64,000 bases of DNA, from assembly GCA_003567475.1 (NCBI GenBank), contig PWZL01000057.1, positions 20,473 to 84,472 on the forward strand, given 5' to 3'. The DNA comes from Gammaproteobacteria bacterium (GTDB lineage: Bacteria; Pseudomonadota; Gammaproteobacteria; Steroidobacterales; PWYM01). Under the pieces are notes generated by a model. It was not told where the DNA came from, ran no database searches, and saw only the letters and a list, made by a program, of their open reading frames with translations. Positions 30,764 to 39,001 of this stretch are shown in pieces. Position numbers and translations under genes: made by a program. How positions within the stretch are numbered: the stretch's first letter is position 1; each line of letters starts with the position of its first letter.

Positions 30764-30859
30764 ATGTCGAATACCCAGCCGATCGTCATCAAGCGGATCT
30801 TCAAGGTCGACGGCCATCACGGCGGCGCGTGGCCTGGTCGAGGTGGAGTGAACCGATGA
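30764..30859 (+). pseudogene. motB: motB relic: N-terminal fragment of MotB
   Basis: ATG at 30764, 11 bases after the mini-motA stop. The first ~23 codons read MSNTQPIVIKRIFKVDGHHG followed by GAW, matching the conserved cytoplasmic N-terminus of MotB (…QPIIVKR…HHGGAWK). The frame breaks off just before the membrane helix that carries the proton-binding Asp and ends with eight unrelated codons. The stop TGA overlaps the ATG of the HDOD gene (30856). It therefore lacks the plug, the ion-binding helix and the OmpA-like peptidoglycan domain. It could now serve only as a leader ORF coupling translation into the HDOD gene. Confidence 0.78.
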
Positions 30860-31731
30860 GTACAGTGCCGCCCCGTCTCTCTGATGCGCGCGCCGCGGCA
30901 TCCCTGCCTGGCATCAGCGTCGCGGTCATCGAGCTGCTTCGCAGCATCGGCGCTGCGGAGGCTACGGCCACCGAGATCAGCGACGCGCTCAGCCGAGACC
31001 TGACGCTGACCGCGCGGGTGCTGAAGGTGGTGAATTCGGCCTACTACGGGCAGTCCCGAACCATCGCCTCGGTCGAGCGCGCGGTCGTTGTTCTCGGTTT
31101 TCCCGCGGTACGCAGCATCGCCATGGCTGCCGGCTGTTTCCGGCTGCGGCGCATGGGTGGTTCGGTCGGTGGCGTCACTCCGGAGGCGCTGCTCAGCCAT
31201 GGGCTCGCGGTCGCGCTGGCCAGTCGCCACCTCGCGCGAACTCGCCAGGGACTGTGCCGGGAAGAGGCCTTCATGGCGGGGCTGCTGCATGATTTCGGCC
31301 TGCTGCTGGAAATGCATGGCTCGCCTGCCGACTTCGCCACGCTCGCGGCCGACATGCCGATCGGAGAGGCGGCGACGCCGTCGAGCTGGCTGGCGATGGA
31401 GACGGCACTTTTCGGTGCTGCTCACGGGGAGAGAGCTGCAGGGGTGTTCGCGGAGTGGCAGTTGCCAGAACGTATCGTCGGCGCCATCGCCTGCCATCAT
31501 GCGCCGTTGACGGCCGAGGATCCGCTGCGTGAACTCGCCGCCGTGGTCGCCCTGGCGGACAGCCTGGCCGCGGATGCCGAGCTGGGTTTCGCGGGTGCCT
31601 CGGAGCCTGTGACGCCGGATGATGCGGTACTGGAGTACCTGGCCTTCGACTGGTCAGAACGGACCGACTTGCAAGACAGTGTCCGCAATGAAATGGGCAG
31701 CCTGCAGGGGATTCTGGCTGATGGCGCCTGA
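30856..31731 (+). CDS. HDOD domain protein
   Basis: 291 residues from the ATG at 30856, on the stop of the motB relic; a GTG at 30829 is a less likely start. A single HDOD domain covers about residues 15–215. It has LTARVLKVVNSAYYGQ, then FMAGLLHDFGLLLE with an HD pair, and a later ACHHAP. HDOD proteins are helical HD-superfamily modules in signalling proteins, mostly without shown enzyme activity. It overlaps the next gene by 11 bases and is the first of four signalling genes in the operon. Confidence 0.88.
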   Translation: MSTVPPRLSDARAAASLPGISVAVIELLRSIGAAEATATEISDALSRDLTLTARVLKVVNSAYYGQSRTIASVERAVVVLGFPAVRSIAMAAGCFRLRRMGGSVGGVTPEALLSHGLAVALASRHLARTRQGLCREEAFMAGLLHDFGLLLEMHGSPADFATLAADMPIGEAATPSSWLAMETALFGAAHGERAAGVFAEWQLPERIVGAIACHHAPLTAEDPLRELAAVVALADSLAADAELGFAGASEPVTPDDAVLEYLAFDWSERTDLQDSVRNEMGSLQGILADGA

Positions 31732-34700
31732 ATCGCACTGGCGTACGCTGCTGGACGCCCTGCCGGATCCGGCCTGTGTGCTCGCCAGCGATGGTGTGAT
31801 CCTGACCGTCAACACCGCATGGGTGGACTTTGCGCGAGAGAACGGTGGCGATCCGGCCGCGATCGGTCCCGGTGCGGATTATCTGGCCGCATGCGATACC
31901 GAGCAGAGGGCATTGGAGGATCATGATCCGGCGATGATGAGCGTTGCGGCGATCGTCGGCACGCTCGGTGATGTGCTGGCCGGGCGGCTGACGCAGACCG
32001 TCTGCGAGTATCCGTGTCATGCGCCGCGAATACGCCGATGGTTTCTAATGCGTGCCCGGGGTTTTGTAGCGGAGGGTGAGCGCCGCGTGCTGGTGACCCA
32101 TACGGACATCACCCTCTCGCGGCGCAGTTGGGAGGATCGTCGCGAGCACCTTGAGCTGTTCGAGGCGCTGGATCATCAGCCCGGTATTGCCCTCTGGGAA
32201 ATGTCGGTCAGGACGGGCCGCGTCAGCCATTCGGCCGGTCTGTTACATCTGCTGGGGCATCCCGAAGACGGGCGCCGGACGGAGACGCCTGCTTGGCATC
32301 ATCTGGTGGCCCGGGTCGAGCGCCGCAGACTGATCGACTGGGTGGGACGGGCCCGCCAGGGGGTGATCGCCGAGCACACCTTCGCCGATGAAGTGCGCCT
32401 GCGTCACTATGCCGGCCGGCCCCTCTGGGTGCTTGCCGTCGCCCGGGTCGTCGCCTGGAGCCAGGAGGGCAGGCCGACCCGACTCGCCGGCATGGTGATC
32501 GATGTCTCATCGCGCAAGCGTCTGGAGCACCTGCTGGCCCGCGAGCGGCGAGTCTACGAACGGCTGTCACTGATTGCCAGCAACACAGACAATCTGGTGA
32601 TCTTCACCGACCGCGCCGGGCGCACGACGTGGGTCAACGAAGGGTTCAGCCGGGCCACAGGTTTCACGCTGCAGGAGATCCGGGGCCGCAAGCCCGGTGA
32701 GCTACTGCAAGGGCCGGGGACTGACCCCGCGACAATAGGGCTGATCCGCGCAGCCGTGGCCCAGGGTGAGCCCATTACCGTGAAGCTGCTGAATTACACT
32801 AGGGACCGTCGTCCCTACGAGGTGCAGGCTGAGATCAAGCCGATTGACGGCGCTGACGGGACCGTTACCGGGTTCATGGCCGTGCAGACCGACATCACCG
32901 AACAAAGCGAGCGGGCGCGCGAGCTGCAGCGACTCTACGCGCAGCTGCATGCGCTGACCGAGCTGGTGCCGGGCGGTCTTTACCAGTATCGCATCAGCCC
33001 TGACGGCGATCATGTCATGGATTACTGCAGCGATCAGTTCCGGGAGCTCCATGGACTCGGCGAGGACGCCGATGCCGACGCCGATGTGCTGCGTCAGTTG
33101 CAGAGGCGGATTCCGGCGGATGACTACGCCACCTTGATTCGTCAGGTCGAAGGGGTGGTTGGGACTTCAGAGGCGCTGGCCTACGATTACCGTATTCTGT
33201 TACCGGACGGGGGCGAGCGGCATATCTCCGGGGTATCCCGGTCGGTCGTCCACGTAGACGGCTCGACCGTATTCCATGGTTTCGTGCGGGATGTGACCGA
33301 GCGACGGGTCATGGAAAGACGACTCAGGGAGTCACACCAGCGTTTCGCCGATATCGCCAGACTGACGCACGAGGTGCTTTGGGAAACCGATGTCGACGCG
33401 CGCTTGAGTTTCGTCAGTGACAACGTCGAGGAGATTCTGGGTTATCGTCCTGCGGACCTTGTCGGTGAGACCTTTCTGGTGCTGTGTGACCCAGAGGCGC
33501 GGGCCAGAATTCAGGAGAACATGCGCGGGGTACGCGGCCGCCGTCAGGAGTTTCGCGACTACCATCTGCCCGCACTCGATGCGGCGGGCCATCGGCGCTG
33601 GCTGGAGTTCAGCGGGACGCCATTGATCGGTGCCGATGGTGCGCTGGCCGGCTATCGGGGTTCGTTCAGCGATGTCACTTCGCGCGTAGAGACAGCCCGG
33701 AAGCTGCGCCGGAGTGAAGAACGGTTCGAGCGCGCGGTGCGCGGCAGCACCGATGGACTGTGGGACTACGCCTTTGCCAGCCGGACAATCTGGGTCTCCG
33801 CCCGGATGGACGAGCTGCTTGGTCGCCGACCCGAGCAGGCACTTGCGGGCCATCGACCGCTGCTGAGCCTTCTTCGCAGGCTGCACCCCGGCCACCATGC
33901 CATGGTCCGGGCGGCTTGGCGCGCACACCACGATTCGGGGCACCCTTTCGACGTCGTGGTCCAGTTGCGGGTGGGCGATTTCGACTGGCGCTGGTTCCGC
34001 ATTCGCGGTGAGCTCAGTCGCCAGGAGACCGGTGATGTGGTGCGCATGTCGGGCTCGCTTTCCGATGTGCACGAATGGCAGCAAGCCCGTGAACGCCTCG
34101 AGTGGCAAGTGCTGCATGATCCCCTGACCGGACTCTCCAATCGCGAACTGTTCATGGACCGGGTCGGCCAGCTGATCTATCGCCAGCGCGAAGAGTCCGC
34201 ATTGCGGGCCGCCGTGTTCGCCATGGACTTCGATAGATTCAAGCAGGTCAATGATGTTCACGGGCATGCGGTGGGCGATGAACTGCTGCGGCGCATTGGT
34301 CAACGCCTGCGCGAGCAGACGTCAGGCGGCGACATCGCCTGCCGTTTCGGCGGAGACGAGTTCGCCGTACTGTTGCCGGGGGTTGGCAATGCGGAGGAGG
34401 CGAGAGTACGCGCCGAACGGCTGCATGCCGCGCTGGGCCAACCCTATGCGCTTCAGGGCGGCCTCGAGATTGTCTGCTCTGCCAGTATCGGGGTGCTGTA
34501 CCTTGAGGCTGCGCGTTACGACAGCGCCGATGCCGTGCTTCGGGATGCCGATGCGGCAATGTATCAGGCCAAGGCGTCCGGCGGGCGCGTCCAGTTTTTC
34601 GACAGTCGCCTGCGCGAGCGGATGGCGCGGATGGCGCACTTGGAGCAGGGCCTGCGCCAGTGTGTCGCCAATCGTGAGTTGATGCTCCGCTACCAACCGG

Positions 34701-35491
34701 TGATTTCATTGGAAACCGGGCAGATCAGCCTGCTCGAGGCGCTGGTCCGCTGGCAGCGCCCTGGGGAAACCGAGCTCGTGCGGCCGGACGAATTCATTCC
34801 CCTGGCCGAGGAAACCGGGCTTATCGTGGGGATCGGCCGCTGGATTGCGGAGCAGGCCTGTTCGGATCTGGTGGCCATGCGCGCGCAGGAACCCGCCATG
34901 TCGGCGCTGCGGATGGCGATCAATGTCTCGCGTCGGGAACTGGTTGAGCCGGATTATGTGCCGTGGTTGCAGGCGATGGTGAAAACCCACGGGTTGCAGC
35001 CGCAGGATCTGATGCTCGAGATCACCGAGACGGCCTTCGTCGATGCGCGGTATGACATCACTGACACGGCGAAGCAGCTGCGTGATGCCGGCTTCCTGCT
35101 GGCGCTGGATGATTTTGGTACCGGACAGTCGTCGCTGAACAGCCTGCAGGAACTGCCGATCAGCGTCGTCAAGATAGACAAGAAATTCATTCGCGAACTC
35201 ACCAGCCGGCAGAGTTTCATGGCGATCGTGCACGCCATCGTCACGCTCGGTCACTACCTGGAACTGCAGGTGATCGCCGAGGGCGTGGAGTCCGAGACCG
35301 AGGTGGCTGCGTTGCAGGGCATGGATTGCGCCATGGGGCAGGGATTCTTCTTTTCGCGGCCGGTGGTCTGGGAGGACATCATCGGGCTCGCGCGTTCGCG
35401 ACAAGTGCGTGCGGTGCCGGATGCCCAGGGGTGTCTGGCCAACTGGCCGCGCGAAAGGGCACTGACCGCCGGAGGGTATGCCCATGGATGA
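31721..35491 (+). CDS. Multi-PAS diguanylate cyclase/phosphodiesterase (GGDEF–EAL)
   Basis: 1,256 residues from the ATG at 31721, overlapping the HDOD gene by 11 bases. About six PAS/PAC modules fill residues ~10–800, with no membrane helix. The GGDEF domain has an intact GGDEF at 877–881. The inhibitory RxxD site is not conserved (SGGD where RxxD is expected). The EAL domain has an intact EAL at 1006–1008, plus DDFGTG and EGVE catalytic segments. Both activities are therefore possible, and one may be used as regulator of the other. It would make or degrade c-di-GMP in response to cytosolic cues. It sits between two HDOD genes, behind the stator-relic promoter. Confidence 0.93.
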   Translation: MAPESHWRTLLDALPDPACVLASDGVILTVNTAWVDFARENGGDPAAIGPGADYLAACDTEQRALEDHDPAMMSVAAIVGTLGDVLAGRLTQTVCEYPCHAPRIRRWFLMRARGFVAEGERRVLVTHTDITLSRRSWEDRREHLELFEALDHQPGIALWEMSVRTGRVSHSAGLLHLLGHPEDGRRTETPAWHHLVARVERRRLIDWVGRARQGVIAEHTFADEVRLRHYAGRPLWVLAVARVVAWSQEGRPTRLAGMVIDVSSRKRLEHLLARERRVYERLSLIASNTDNLVIFTDRAGRTTWVNEGFSRATGFTLQEIRGRKPGELLQGPGTDPATIGLIRAAVAQGEPITVKLLNYTRDRRPYEVQAEIKPIDGADGTVTGFMAVQTDITEQSERARELQRLYAQLHALTELVPGGLYQYRISPDGDHVMDYCSDQFRELHGLGEDADADADVLRQLQRRIPADDYATLIRQVEGVVGTSEALAYDYRILLPDGGERHISGVSRSVVHVDGSTVFHGFVRDVTERRVMERRLRESHQRFADIARLTHEVLWETDVDARLSFVSDNVEEILGYRPADLVGETFLVLCDPEARARIQENMRGVRGRRQEFRDYHLPALDAAGHRRWLEFSGTPLIGADGALAGYRGSFSDVTSRVETARKLRRSEERFERAVRGSTDGLWDYAFASRTIWVSARMDELLGRRPEQALAGHRPLLSLLRRLHPGHHAMVRAAWRAHHDSGHPFDVVVQLRVGDFDWRWFRIRGELSRQETGDVVRMSGSLSDVHEWQQARERLEWQVLHDPLTGLSNRELFMDRVGQLIYRQREESALRAAVFAMDFDRFKQVNDVHGHAVGDELLRRIGQRLREQTSGGDIACRFGGDEFAVLLPGVGNAEEARVRAERLHAALGQPYALQGGLEIVCSASIGVLYLEAARYDSADAVLRDADAAMYQAKASGGRVQFFDSRLRERMARMAHLEQGLRQCVANRELMLRYQPVISLETGQISLLEALVRWQRPGETELVRPDEFIPLAEETGLIVGIGRWIAEQACSDLVAMRAQEPAMSALRMAINVSRRELVEPDYVPWLQAMVKTHGLQPQDLMLEITETAFVDARYDITDTAKQLRDAGFLLALDDFGTGQSSLNSLQELPISVVKIDKKFIRELTSRQSFMAIVHAIVTLGHYLELQVIAEGVESETEVAALQGMDCAMGQGFFFSRPVVWEDIIGLARSRQVRAVPDAQGCLANWPRERALTAGGYAHG

Positions 35492-36317
35492 CACGCCGTC
35501 CGCCGTCGCCACGGGAGCAGGAGGGCGGCCGCGCCGCCTGCCAACTCTCGAGGTCGCGACCAGTCAGCTGATGATTTATCTCCGCGATCCCGATGTTTCC
35601 GACCAGCGGGTCCTGTCTTTACTGCAGTTGGACGTCGCGCTGTCGAGCACCGTACTGGCGGTTGCCAACTCGCCCTTCTACGGTCTGCCGCGGCGGGTCG
35701 AGTCGCTGCATCAGGCGCTGCGGGTGCTCGGCTTCAACGCGTTGTGCAATCTCATCTACGCAGCGACCATCCAGCGCTTGTTTCGTCAGGGACGAATCTG
35801 TTCCGGTTTCGATGCCAAATGCCTCTGGTATCACGCCTCCACTACCGCAGCTGCCGCACGTCGGCTGGCCTTGCACGTCGGTGGTATCGATCCCCAGCAG
35901 GCGTTCCTTGCCGGGCTGTTGCATGACATTGGTCATATCGTCGAGATCCAGATGGATCGCGAGGCCTATTGCAGCGTACTCGGTCAGGCGCCGGAGGCGT
36001 GGTTGCTGGCCGAGCGCGGGGCATTCGGTGAGGATCACACCCGGATCGGGGCCGACGCCTTACGGCTCTGGCGGTTTCCGGACTGGGCGGTCGAACTGGT
36101 GGCGTCGCATCACACGCCGGTGGTTGACGCGGGGCCTGAGGCGGCTCTGCTGAGAGTCTGTCAGTTGGCAGACAGCCTGTCGGCAGGACTGCCGGGAAGC
36201 TTCGAGCGTGATCTGTCGCCGGAGTTGCTCGGCTCGCGCGCTGCAGCGCTGGGCCTGACTGAGGCGCTGGTCGAGACTGTGCGCGCTCAGGTGTTGCTGG
36301 AATGTCCGGTCATCTAG
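35484..36317 (+). CDS. HDOD domain protein
   Basis: 277 residues from the ATG at 35484, chosen over an ATG at 35478 because GGAGGG stands 8 bases before it. An HDOD domain occupies about 20–225. It has LDVALSSTVLAVANSPFYGL, a FLAGLLHDIGHIVEI segment with an HD pair, and a VASHHTP near residue 212. It overlaps the GGDEF–EAL gene by 8 bases and is followed after 15 bases by an EAL–HDOD gene. The output is unknown. Similarity to the HDOD gene at 30856 in layout suggests duplication and divergence. Confidence 0.88.
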   Translation: MDDTPSAVATGAGGRPRRLPTLEVATSQLMIYLRDPDVSDQRVLSLLQLDVALSSTVLAVANSPFYGLPRRVESLHQALRVLGFNALCNLIYAATIQRLFRQGRICSGFDAKCLWYHASTTAAAARRLALHVGGIDPQQAFLAGLLHDIGHIVEIQMDREAYCSVLGQAPEAWLLAERGAFGEDHTRIGADALRLWRFPDWAVELVASHHTPVVDAGPEAALLRVCQLADSLSAGLPGSFERDLSPELLGSRAAALGLTEALVETVRAQVLLECPVI

Positions 36318-36332
36318 TCCGGATCGCCGGCC

Positions 36333-37574
36333 ATGGCTGATTTTTTCGTTGGCCGGCAGCCGATCGTCAATGGCCGTGGCAAGACGGTGGCCTATGAACT
36401 GCTATTCCGGCAGGACCCGACAGTGGTTACCACGGCAGGCCCCGGCCATGAACCGGTGGATGGTGACATCGCCACGGCGCGGGTCATCGCAGGGATACAT
36501 GGCGGGGGCGGTCTCAAGACGCTCTCAGGTGGCCGACGACTGTTTATCAACGCGACACGTCACACGCTGACGAGCGGGATGTTTACCACCCTGCCACGCG
36601 ATGCGGTGGTGGTGGAAGTGCTTGAGGATGTCGAAGTCGACGCAACGCTTGTCCGGGATATCCATACGCTAAAGCAGGCCGGTTACCGGATCGCCCTGGA
36701 CGATTGGACGGAGTGCAGTCGCCAGCACGCCCTGCTGCCGCTGGCCGACATCATCAAGGTCGAGATTCCCGCGTTTTCGCATCGCCAGTTGGCTGATACC
36801 GCAGCGGCACTGCATCGCCGCGGCGTGATGCTGTTGGCCGAAAAAGTCGAGACGCGGGAACAGCATGTCATTTGCGAGAGTCTAGATTTCAAACTGTTTC
36901 AGGGGCATCTGTATGCTAGGCCGCGCTTGATCCGTCACCGTCAGGTCAATCCGGTACGCAGCACGGCGCTTCGGATGCTCAGTGATCTGCAGCAGCCCGA
37001 TATCGATCTGCAGGCCATCAGCGCGCTGATCACGCAGGACCCTGGCTTTGCCATCCGGGTGCTGCGACTCTGCAACAGTGCGCTGATCGCCGGGGCACGG
37101 ACATTCGGAGACATTTCCACAGCAGTGGCGTTTCTGGGTACGCGTCGGCTGCAGCAGCTGGCCAGTCTCGTGGCGTTCAGCGGTCTGGGCGCCAGCACCG
37201 CCGATGCGGAGCTGCTGCGGGTGGCACTCACCCGCGCGCGCGCCTGCGAACTGCTCGCGCCGCAATACAGCGCGGACAGCTCGGCGGCGTTCCTGGTGGG
37301 ACTGGTGTCCATGGCAGAGCGGATGCTGGGCATCGAGGTGGCCGTGCTGGCTGCGGAAATGGCGCTTGCTGACGGCTCCCGACGTGCCCTTGCCGGTGAC
37401 GACACCGCACCGCTTGGCGGCTGCCTTGCTCGTGTGCTGGCGTTCGAGGCGCCGGGAGATCAGTCAGAGGATGTATTGGCGCAGACCCGGCGGTTCTCTA
37501 TGGCCTACATTCAGGCGATGCGCTGGGCCAATGAGGTGATCGAGGAGTCGCTGGACATGCATCCGGACGACTGA
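36333..37574 (+). CDS. EAL–HDOD (YuxH-type) signalling protein
   Basis: 413 residues. Residues ~1–200 are a degenerate EAL domain of the YuxH type: it opens FFVGRQPIVNGRGKTVAYELLFR, where ELL replaces EAL. It later has LDDWTE in place of DDFGTG and LAEKVE in place of EGVE. Residues ~205–400 are HDOD. Such proteins are generally not active phosphodiesterases and may act as binding or motility-regulating partners (Vibrio CdgJ and others share this layout). It is the last gene of the HDOD operon and converges on a small secreted protein gene. Confidence 0.88.
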   Translation: MADFFVGRQPIVNGRGKTVAYELLFRQDPTVVTTAGPGHEPVDGDIATARVIAGIHGGGGLKTLSGGRRLFINATRHTLTSGMFTTLPRDAVVVEVLEDVEVDATLVRDIHTLKQAGYRIALDDWTECSRQHALLPLADIIKVEIPAFSHRQLADTAAALHRRGVMLLAEKVETREQHVICESLDFKLFQGHLYARPRLIRHRQVNPVRSTALRMLSDLQQPDIDLQAISALITQDPGFAIRVLRLCNSALIAGARTFGDISTAVAFLGTRRLQQLASLVAFSGLGASTADAELLRVALTRARACELLAPQYSADSSAAFLVGLVSMAERMLGIEVAVLAAEMALADGSRRALAGDDTAPLGGCLARVLAFEAPGDQSEDVLAQTRRFSMAYIQAMRWANEVIEESLDMHPDD

Positions 37575-37583
37575 ATGCCGCCT

Positions 37584-37638
37584 CCGGGACACGGCGCCAT
37601 GACAAGGTATCAAGACCCAGAATGACGCTGTGTCCCGG
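37584..37638. repeat. Long inverted repeat between convergent genes
   Basis: Arms 37584–37596 and 37626–37638 pair over 13 positions with one G·T, around a 29-base loop. It lies between the stop of the EAL–HDOD gene and the stop of the convergent small gene. There is no T-run on either side, so a canonical intrinsic terminator is not certain. A two-way transcription barrier is the simplest reading. Confidence 0.6.
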
Positions 37639-37661
37639 CGTTTGCAGGGGTGGCGTGCCGC

Positions 37662-37988
37662 TCAGCGCGAGGCGAGCTGGACGGCGCGATTGAAGTTGCG
37701 GATCTCACGGTTCATGCGGGTCGCCAGGCGGTGGGCAGCATCGACGGCATCGTCGCGATCGCGGATATGGTCGCGCTGGTCGGCACGTGCGAGGCCGTCG
37801 ACACAGGCCGCATAGGCCTCGATGGCGCTGACCAGGTCGGCAACGGCCTGCTGTGCCTGAATCATCTCCGCCTCAGTCGCCGACGCGCCGGATGGGATGT
37901 CGAGCGAGGCGATGTCGGGGACTTCGCAGGCCAACGCCTGACCGGACATCAGCATGGCGGCCGCAAGGGCTGTCAGATAACGCTGCAT
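37662..37988 (-). CDS. Small secreted protein of unknown function
   Basis: 108 residues from the ATG at 37986–37988, chosen because AAGGAG precedes it by 7 bases; an upstream ATG at 38030 would bury the signal peptide. A classical signal sequence (YLTALAAAMLMSGQALA) leaves a ~90-residue mature protein. It has two cysteines (one at the mature N-terminus region, one in AACVDGL) and is mainly helical, with many Asp/Arg near the C-terminus. I do not recognise a family. A sigma-28-like site lies upstream, so it may be a periplasmic or surface component expressed with flagella. Confidence 0.68.
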   Translation of the reverse strand: MQRYLTALAAAMLMSGQALACEVPDIASLDIPSGASATEAEMIQAQQAVADLVSAIEAYAACVDGLARADQRDHIRDRDDAVDAAHRLATRMNREIRNFNRAVQLASR

Positions 37989-38093
37989 GGGGCACTCCTT
38001 GGAAAAGCCGAGGGTTCTGGAACGAATCATGGCGTAGGCGACCGTAGCCGCGCCGAGTAGGGCGCCGCGGTGTATCGCGCGCCGGCCAGTCGC

Positions 38094-38120
38094 GAGTCGG
38101 CGGTGACGGGGAATACTTGA
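38094..38120 (-). promoter_or_regulatory. Candidate sigma-28 promoter for the small secreted protein
   Basis: On the minus strand TCAAGTAT (38113–38120) is followed after 11 bases by GCCGACTC (38094–38101). Spacing is exact and the GCCGA core is present, but the end of the −10 is off consensus. It would start transcription about 100 bases before the gene. Confidence 0.4.
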
Positions 38121-38223
38121 GTTCGCAGGCGGGGGCGGTCGACGGAACTGTGAACTGCATCACACGTCGAGGCATACCCGGGTGAGGGTCATCACGTCCT
38201 GCGGTATCGGACTGAACGGGTGC

Positions 38224-38250
38224 TCAAGATTGTCCTGGTGGCGCCGACAT
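38224..38250 (+). promoter_or_regulatory. Sigma-28-like promoter for the SCO–MCP gene pair
   Basis: TCAAGATT (38224–38231), 11 bases, GCCGACAT (38243–38250). The −10 carries the same GCCGACA found before flgM. The predicted start, near 38257, is about 60 bases before the ATG at 38319, which argues for that ATG rather than the in-frame one at 38220. Confidence 0.55.
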
Positions 38251-38318
38251 GCGCTGCAGACAGGCCGGTCCGATCCTGCTTCGACCGGCACATCGCCAGA
38301 TGCCCTGAGAGGGAGTTC

Positions 38319-38987
38319 ATGCACAGGCAGTTGTCCGTTCCGTCCCGGCCACCGCTGGAGTCCGGCCTCCTAGAATCATCGCCAGCCGTGCCGGGTGTCG
38401 TGCGTACGCTTGCCGGCTCGGCCCTGCTGGCCGTGCTCGCGGTTGGAGTGCTGTTGGCGTTGCCACAGCTGCCCAAGGGGCATGTTGACATCGATGCCGA
38501 AGCCTTTCTGCTCGGACGCCACGATGCCGCGCCGCTGGTGCTCGCCTATTTCGGTTTTCCTGGGTGTGCGGACACCTGCCCAGCTGCCCTGGCGGCGCTG
38601 TCGATGTTGCAGATCAAGCTCGCGTCCCTAGGGCTGGATGAGCGCGTGGAATTCGCTTTCGTCAACATCGACCCGTGGGCCGATCGGGGCGCGCTGGACG
38701 CTTGGATGAGCGGATTCAATCCAGCCATCAACGCCTATCTGCCCGGCCAGGAGGGCCTCGCGCTGCTCGAGAGACGCCTGGGGCTGGTGCTCCGCCCCGT
38801 GGCGGGCCGCGGCCACACCCACGCCGACTATTTCGTTTTGCTCCGGCGTAGCCCGGACGGCGCCTGGACCGTCATCGACCGAAGCCGTCGCCCCGACGGG
38901 ACGCGTCTCGAACGCCTGGCACGCGAGGGTGCTGGCGACCCGCGAGGCCCGATGTCGGCAAACACGCTGCACTCTCCACGCTCCTGA
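38319..38987 (+). CDS. SCO1/SenC-like thioredoxin-fold protein
   Basis: 222 residues from the ATG at 38319 (GGGAG five bases ahead). A membrane anchor (about residues 34–52) is followed by a thioredoxin-like domain. This holds [14 protein letters not shown], with the CxxxC copper/redox motif of SCO proteins, and a later [11 protein letters not shown] that supplies the conserved His. SCO proteins deliver copper to cytochrome oxidase or act in redox and copper sensing. No oxidase gene is nearby. Instead a chemoreceptor gene follows 14 bases later, so a role in redox- or copper-linked behaviour is worth considering. Confidence 0.82.
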   Translation: MHRQLSVPSRPPLESGLLESSPAVPGVVRTLAGSALLAVLAVGVLLALPQLPKGHVDIDAEAFLLGRHDAAPLVLAYFGFPGCADTCPAALAALSMLQIKLASLGLDERVEFAFVNIDPWADRGALDAWMSGFNPAINAYLPGQEGLALLERRLGLVLRPVAGRGHTHADYFVLLRRSPDGAWTVIDRSRRPDGTRLERLAREGAGDPRGPMSANTLHSPRS

Positions 38988-39001
38988 TCAAGGTCAACGT
39001 C

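Larger units (their letters stand above)
37989..38318. other. 330-base divergent intergenic region
   Basis: The region separates the small secreted protein gene (−) from the SCO-like gene (+). It holds two sigma-28-like promoters pointing outward (38094–38120 on minus, 38224–38250 on plus). A plus-strand open frame continues upstream to 38220, but the candidate promoter lies inside it, so it is probably untranslated there. I see nothing else in it. Confidence 0.6.

Noticed and set aside
38220-38318. Longer SCO-like protein starting at 38220
   Set aside because: The extension is not hydrophobic or conserved-looking, contains the candidate promoter, and the ATG at 38319 has a better ribosome-binding site next to the membrane anchor.
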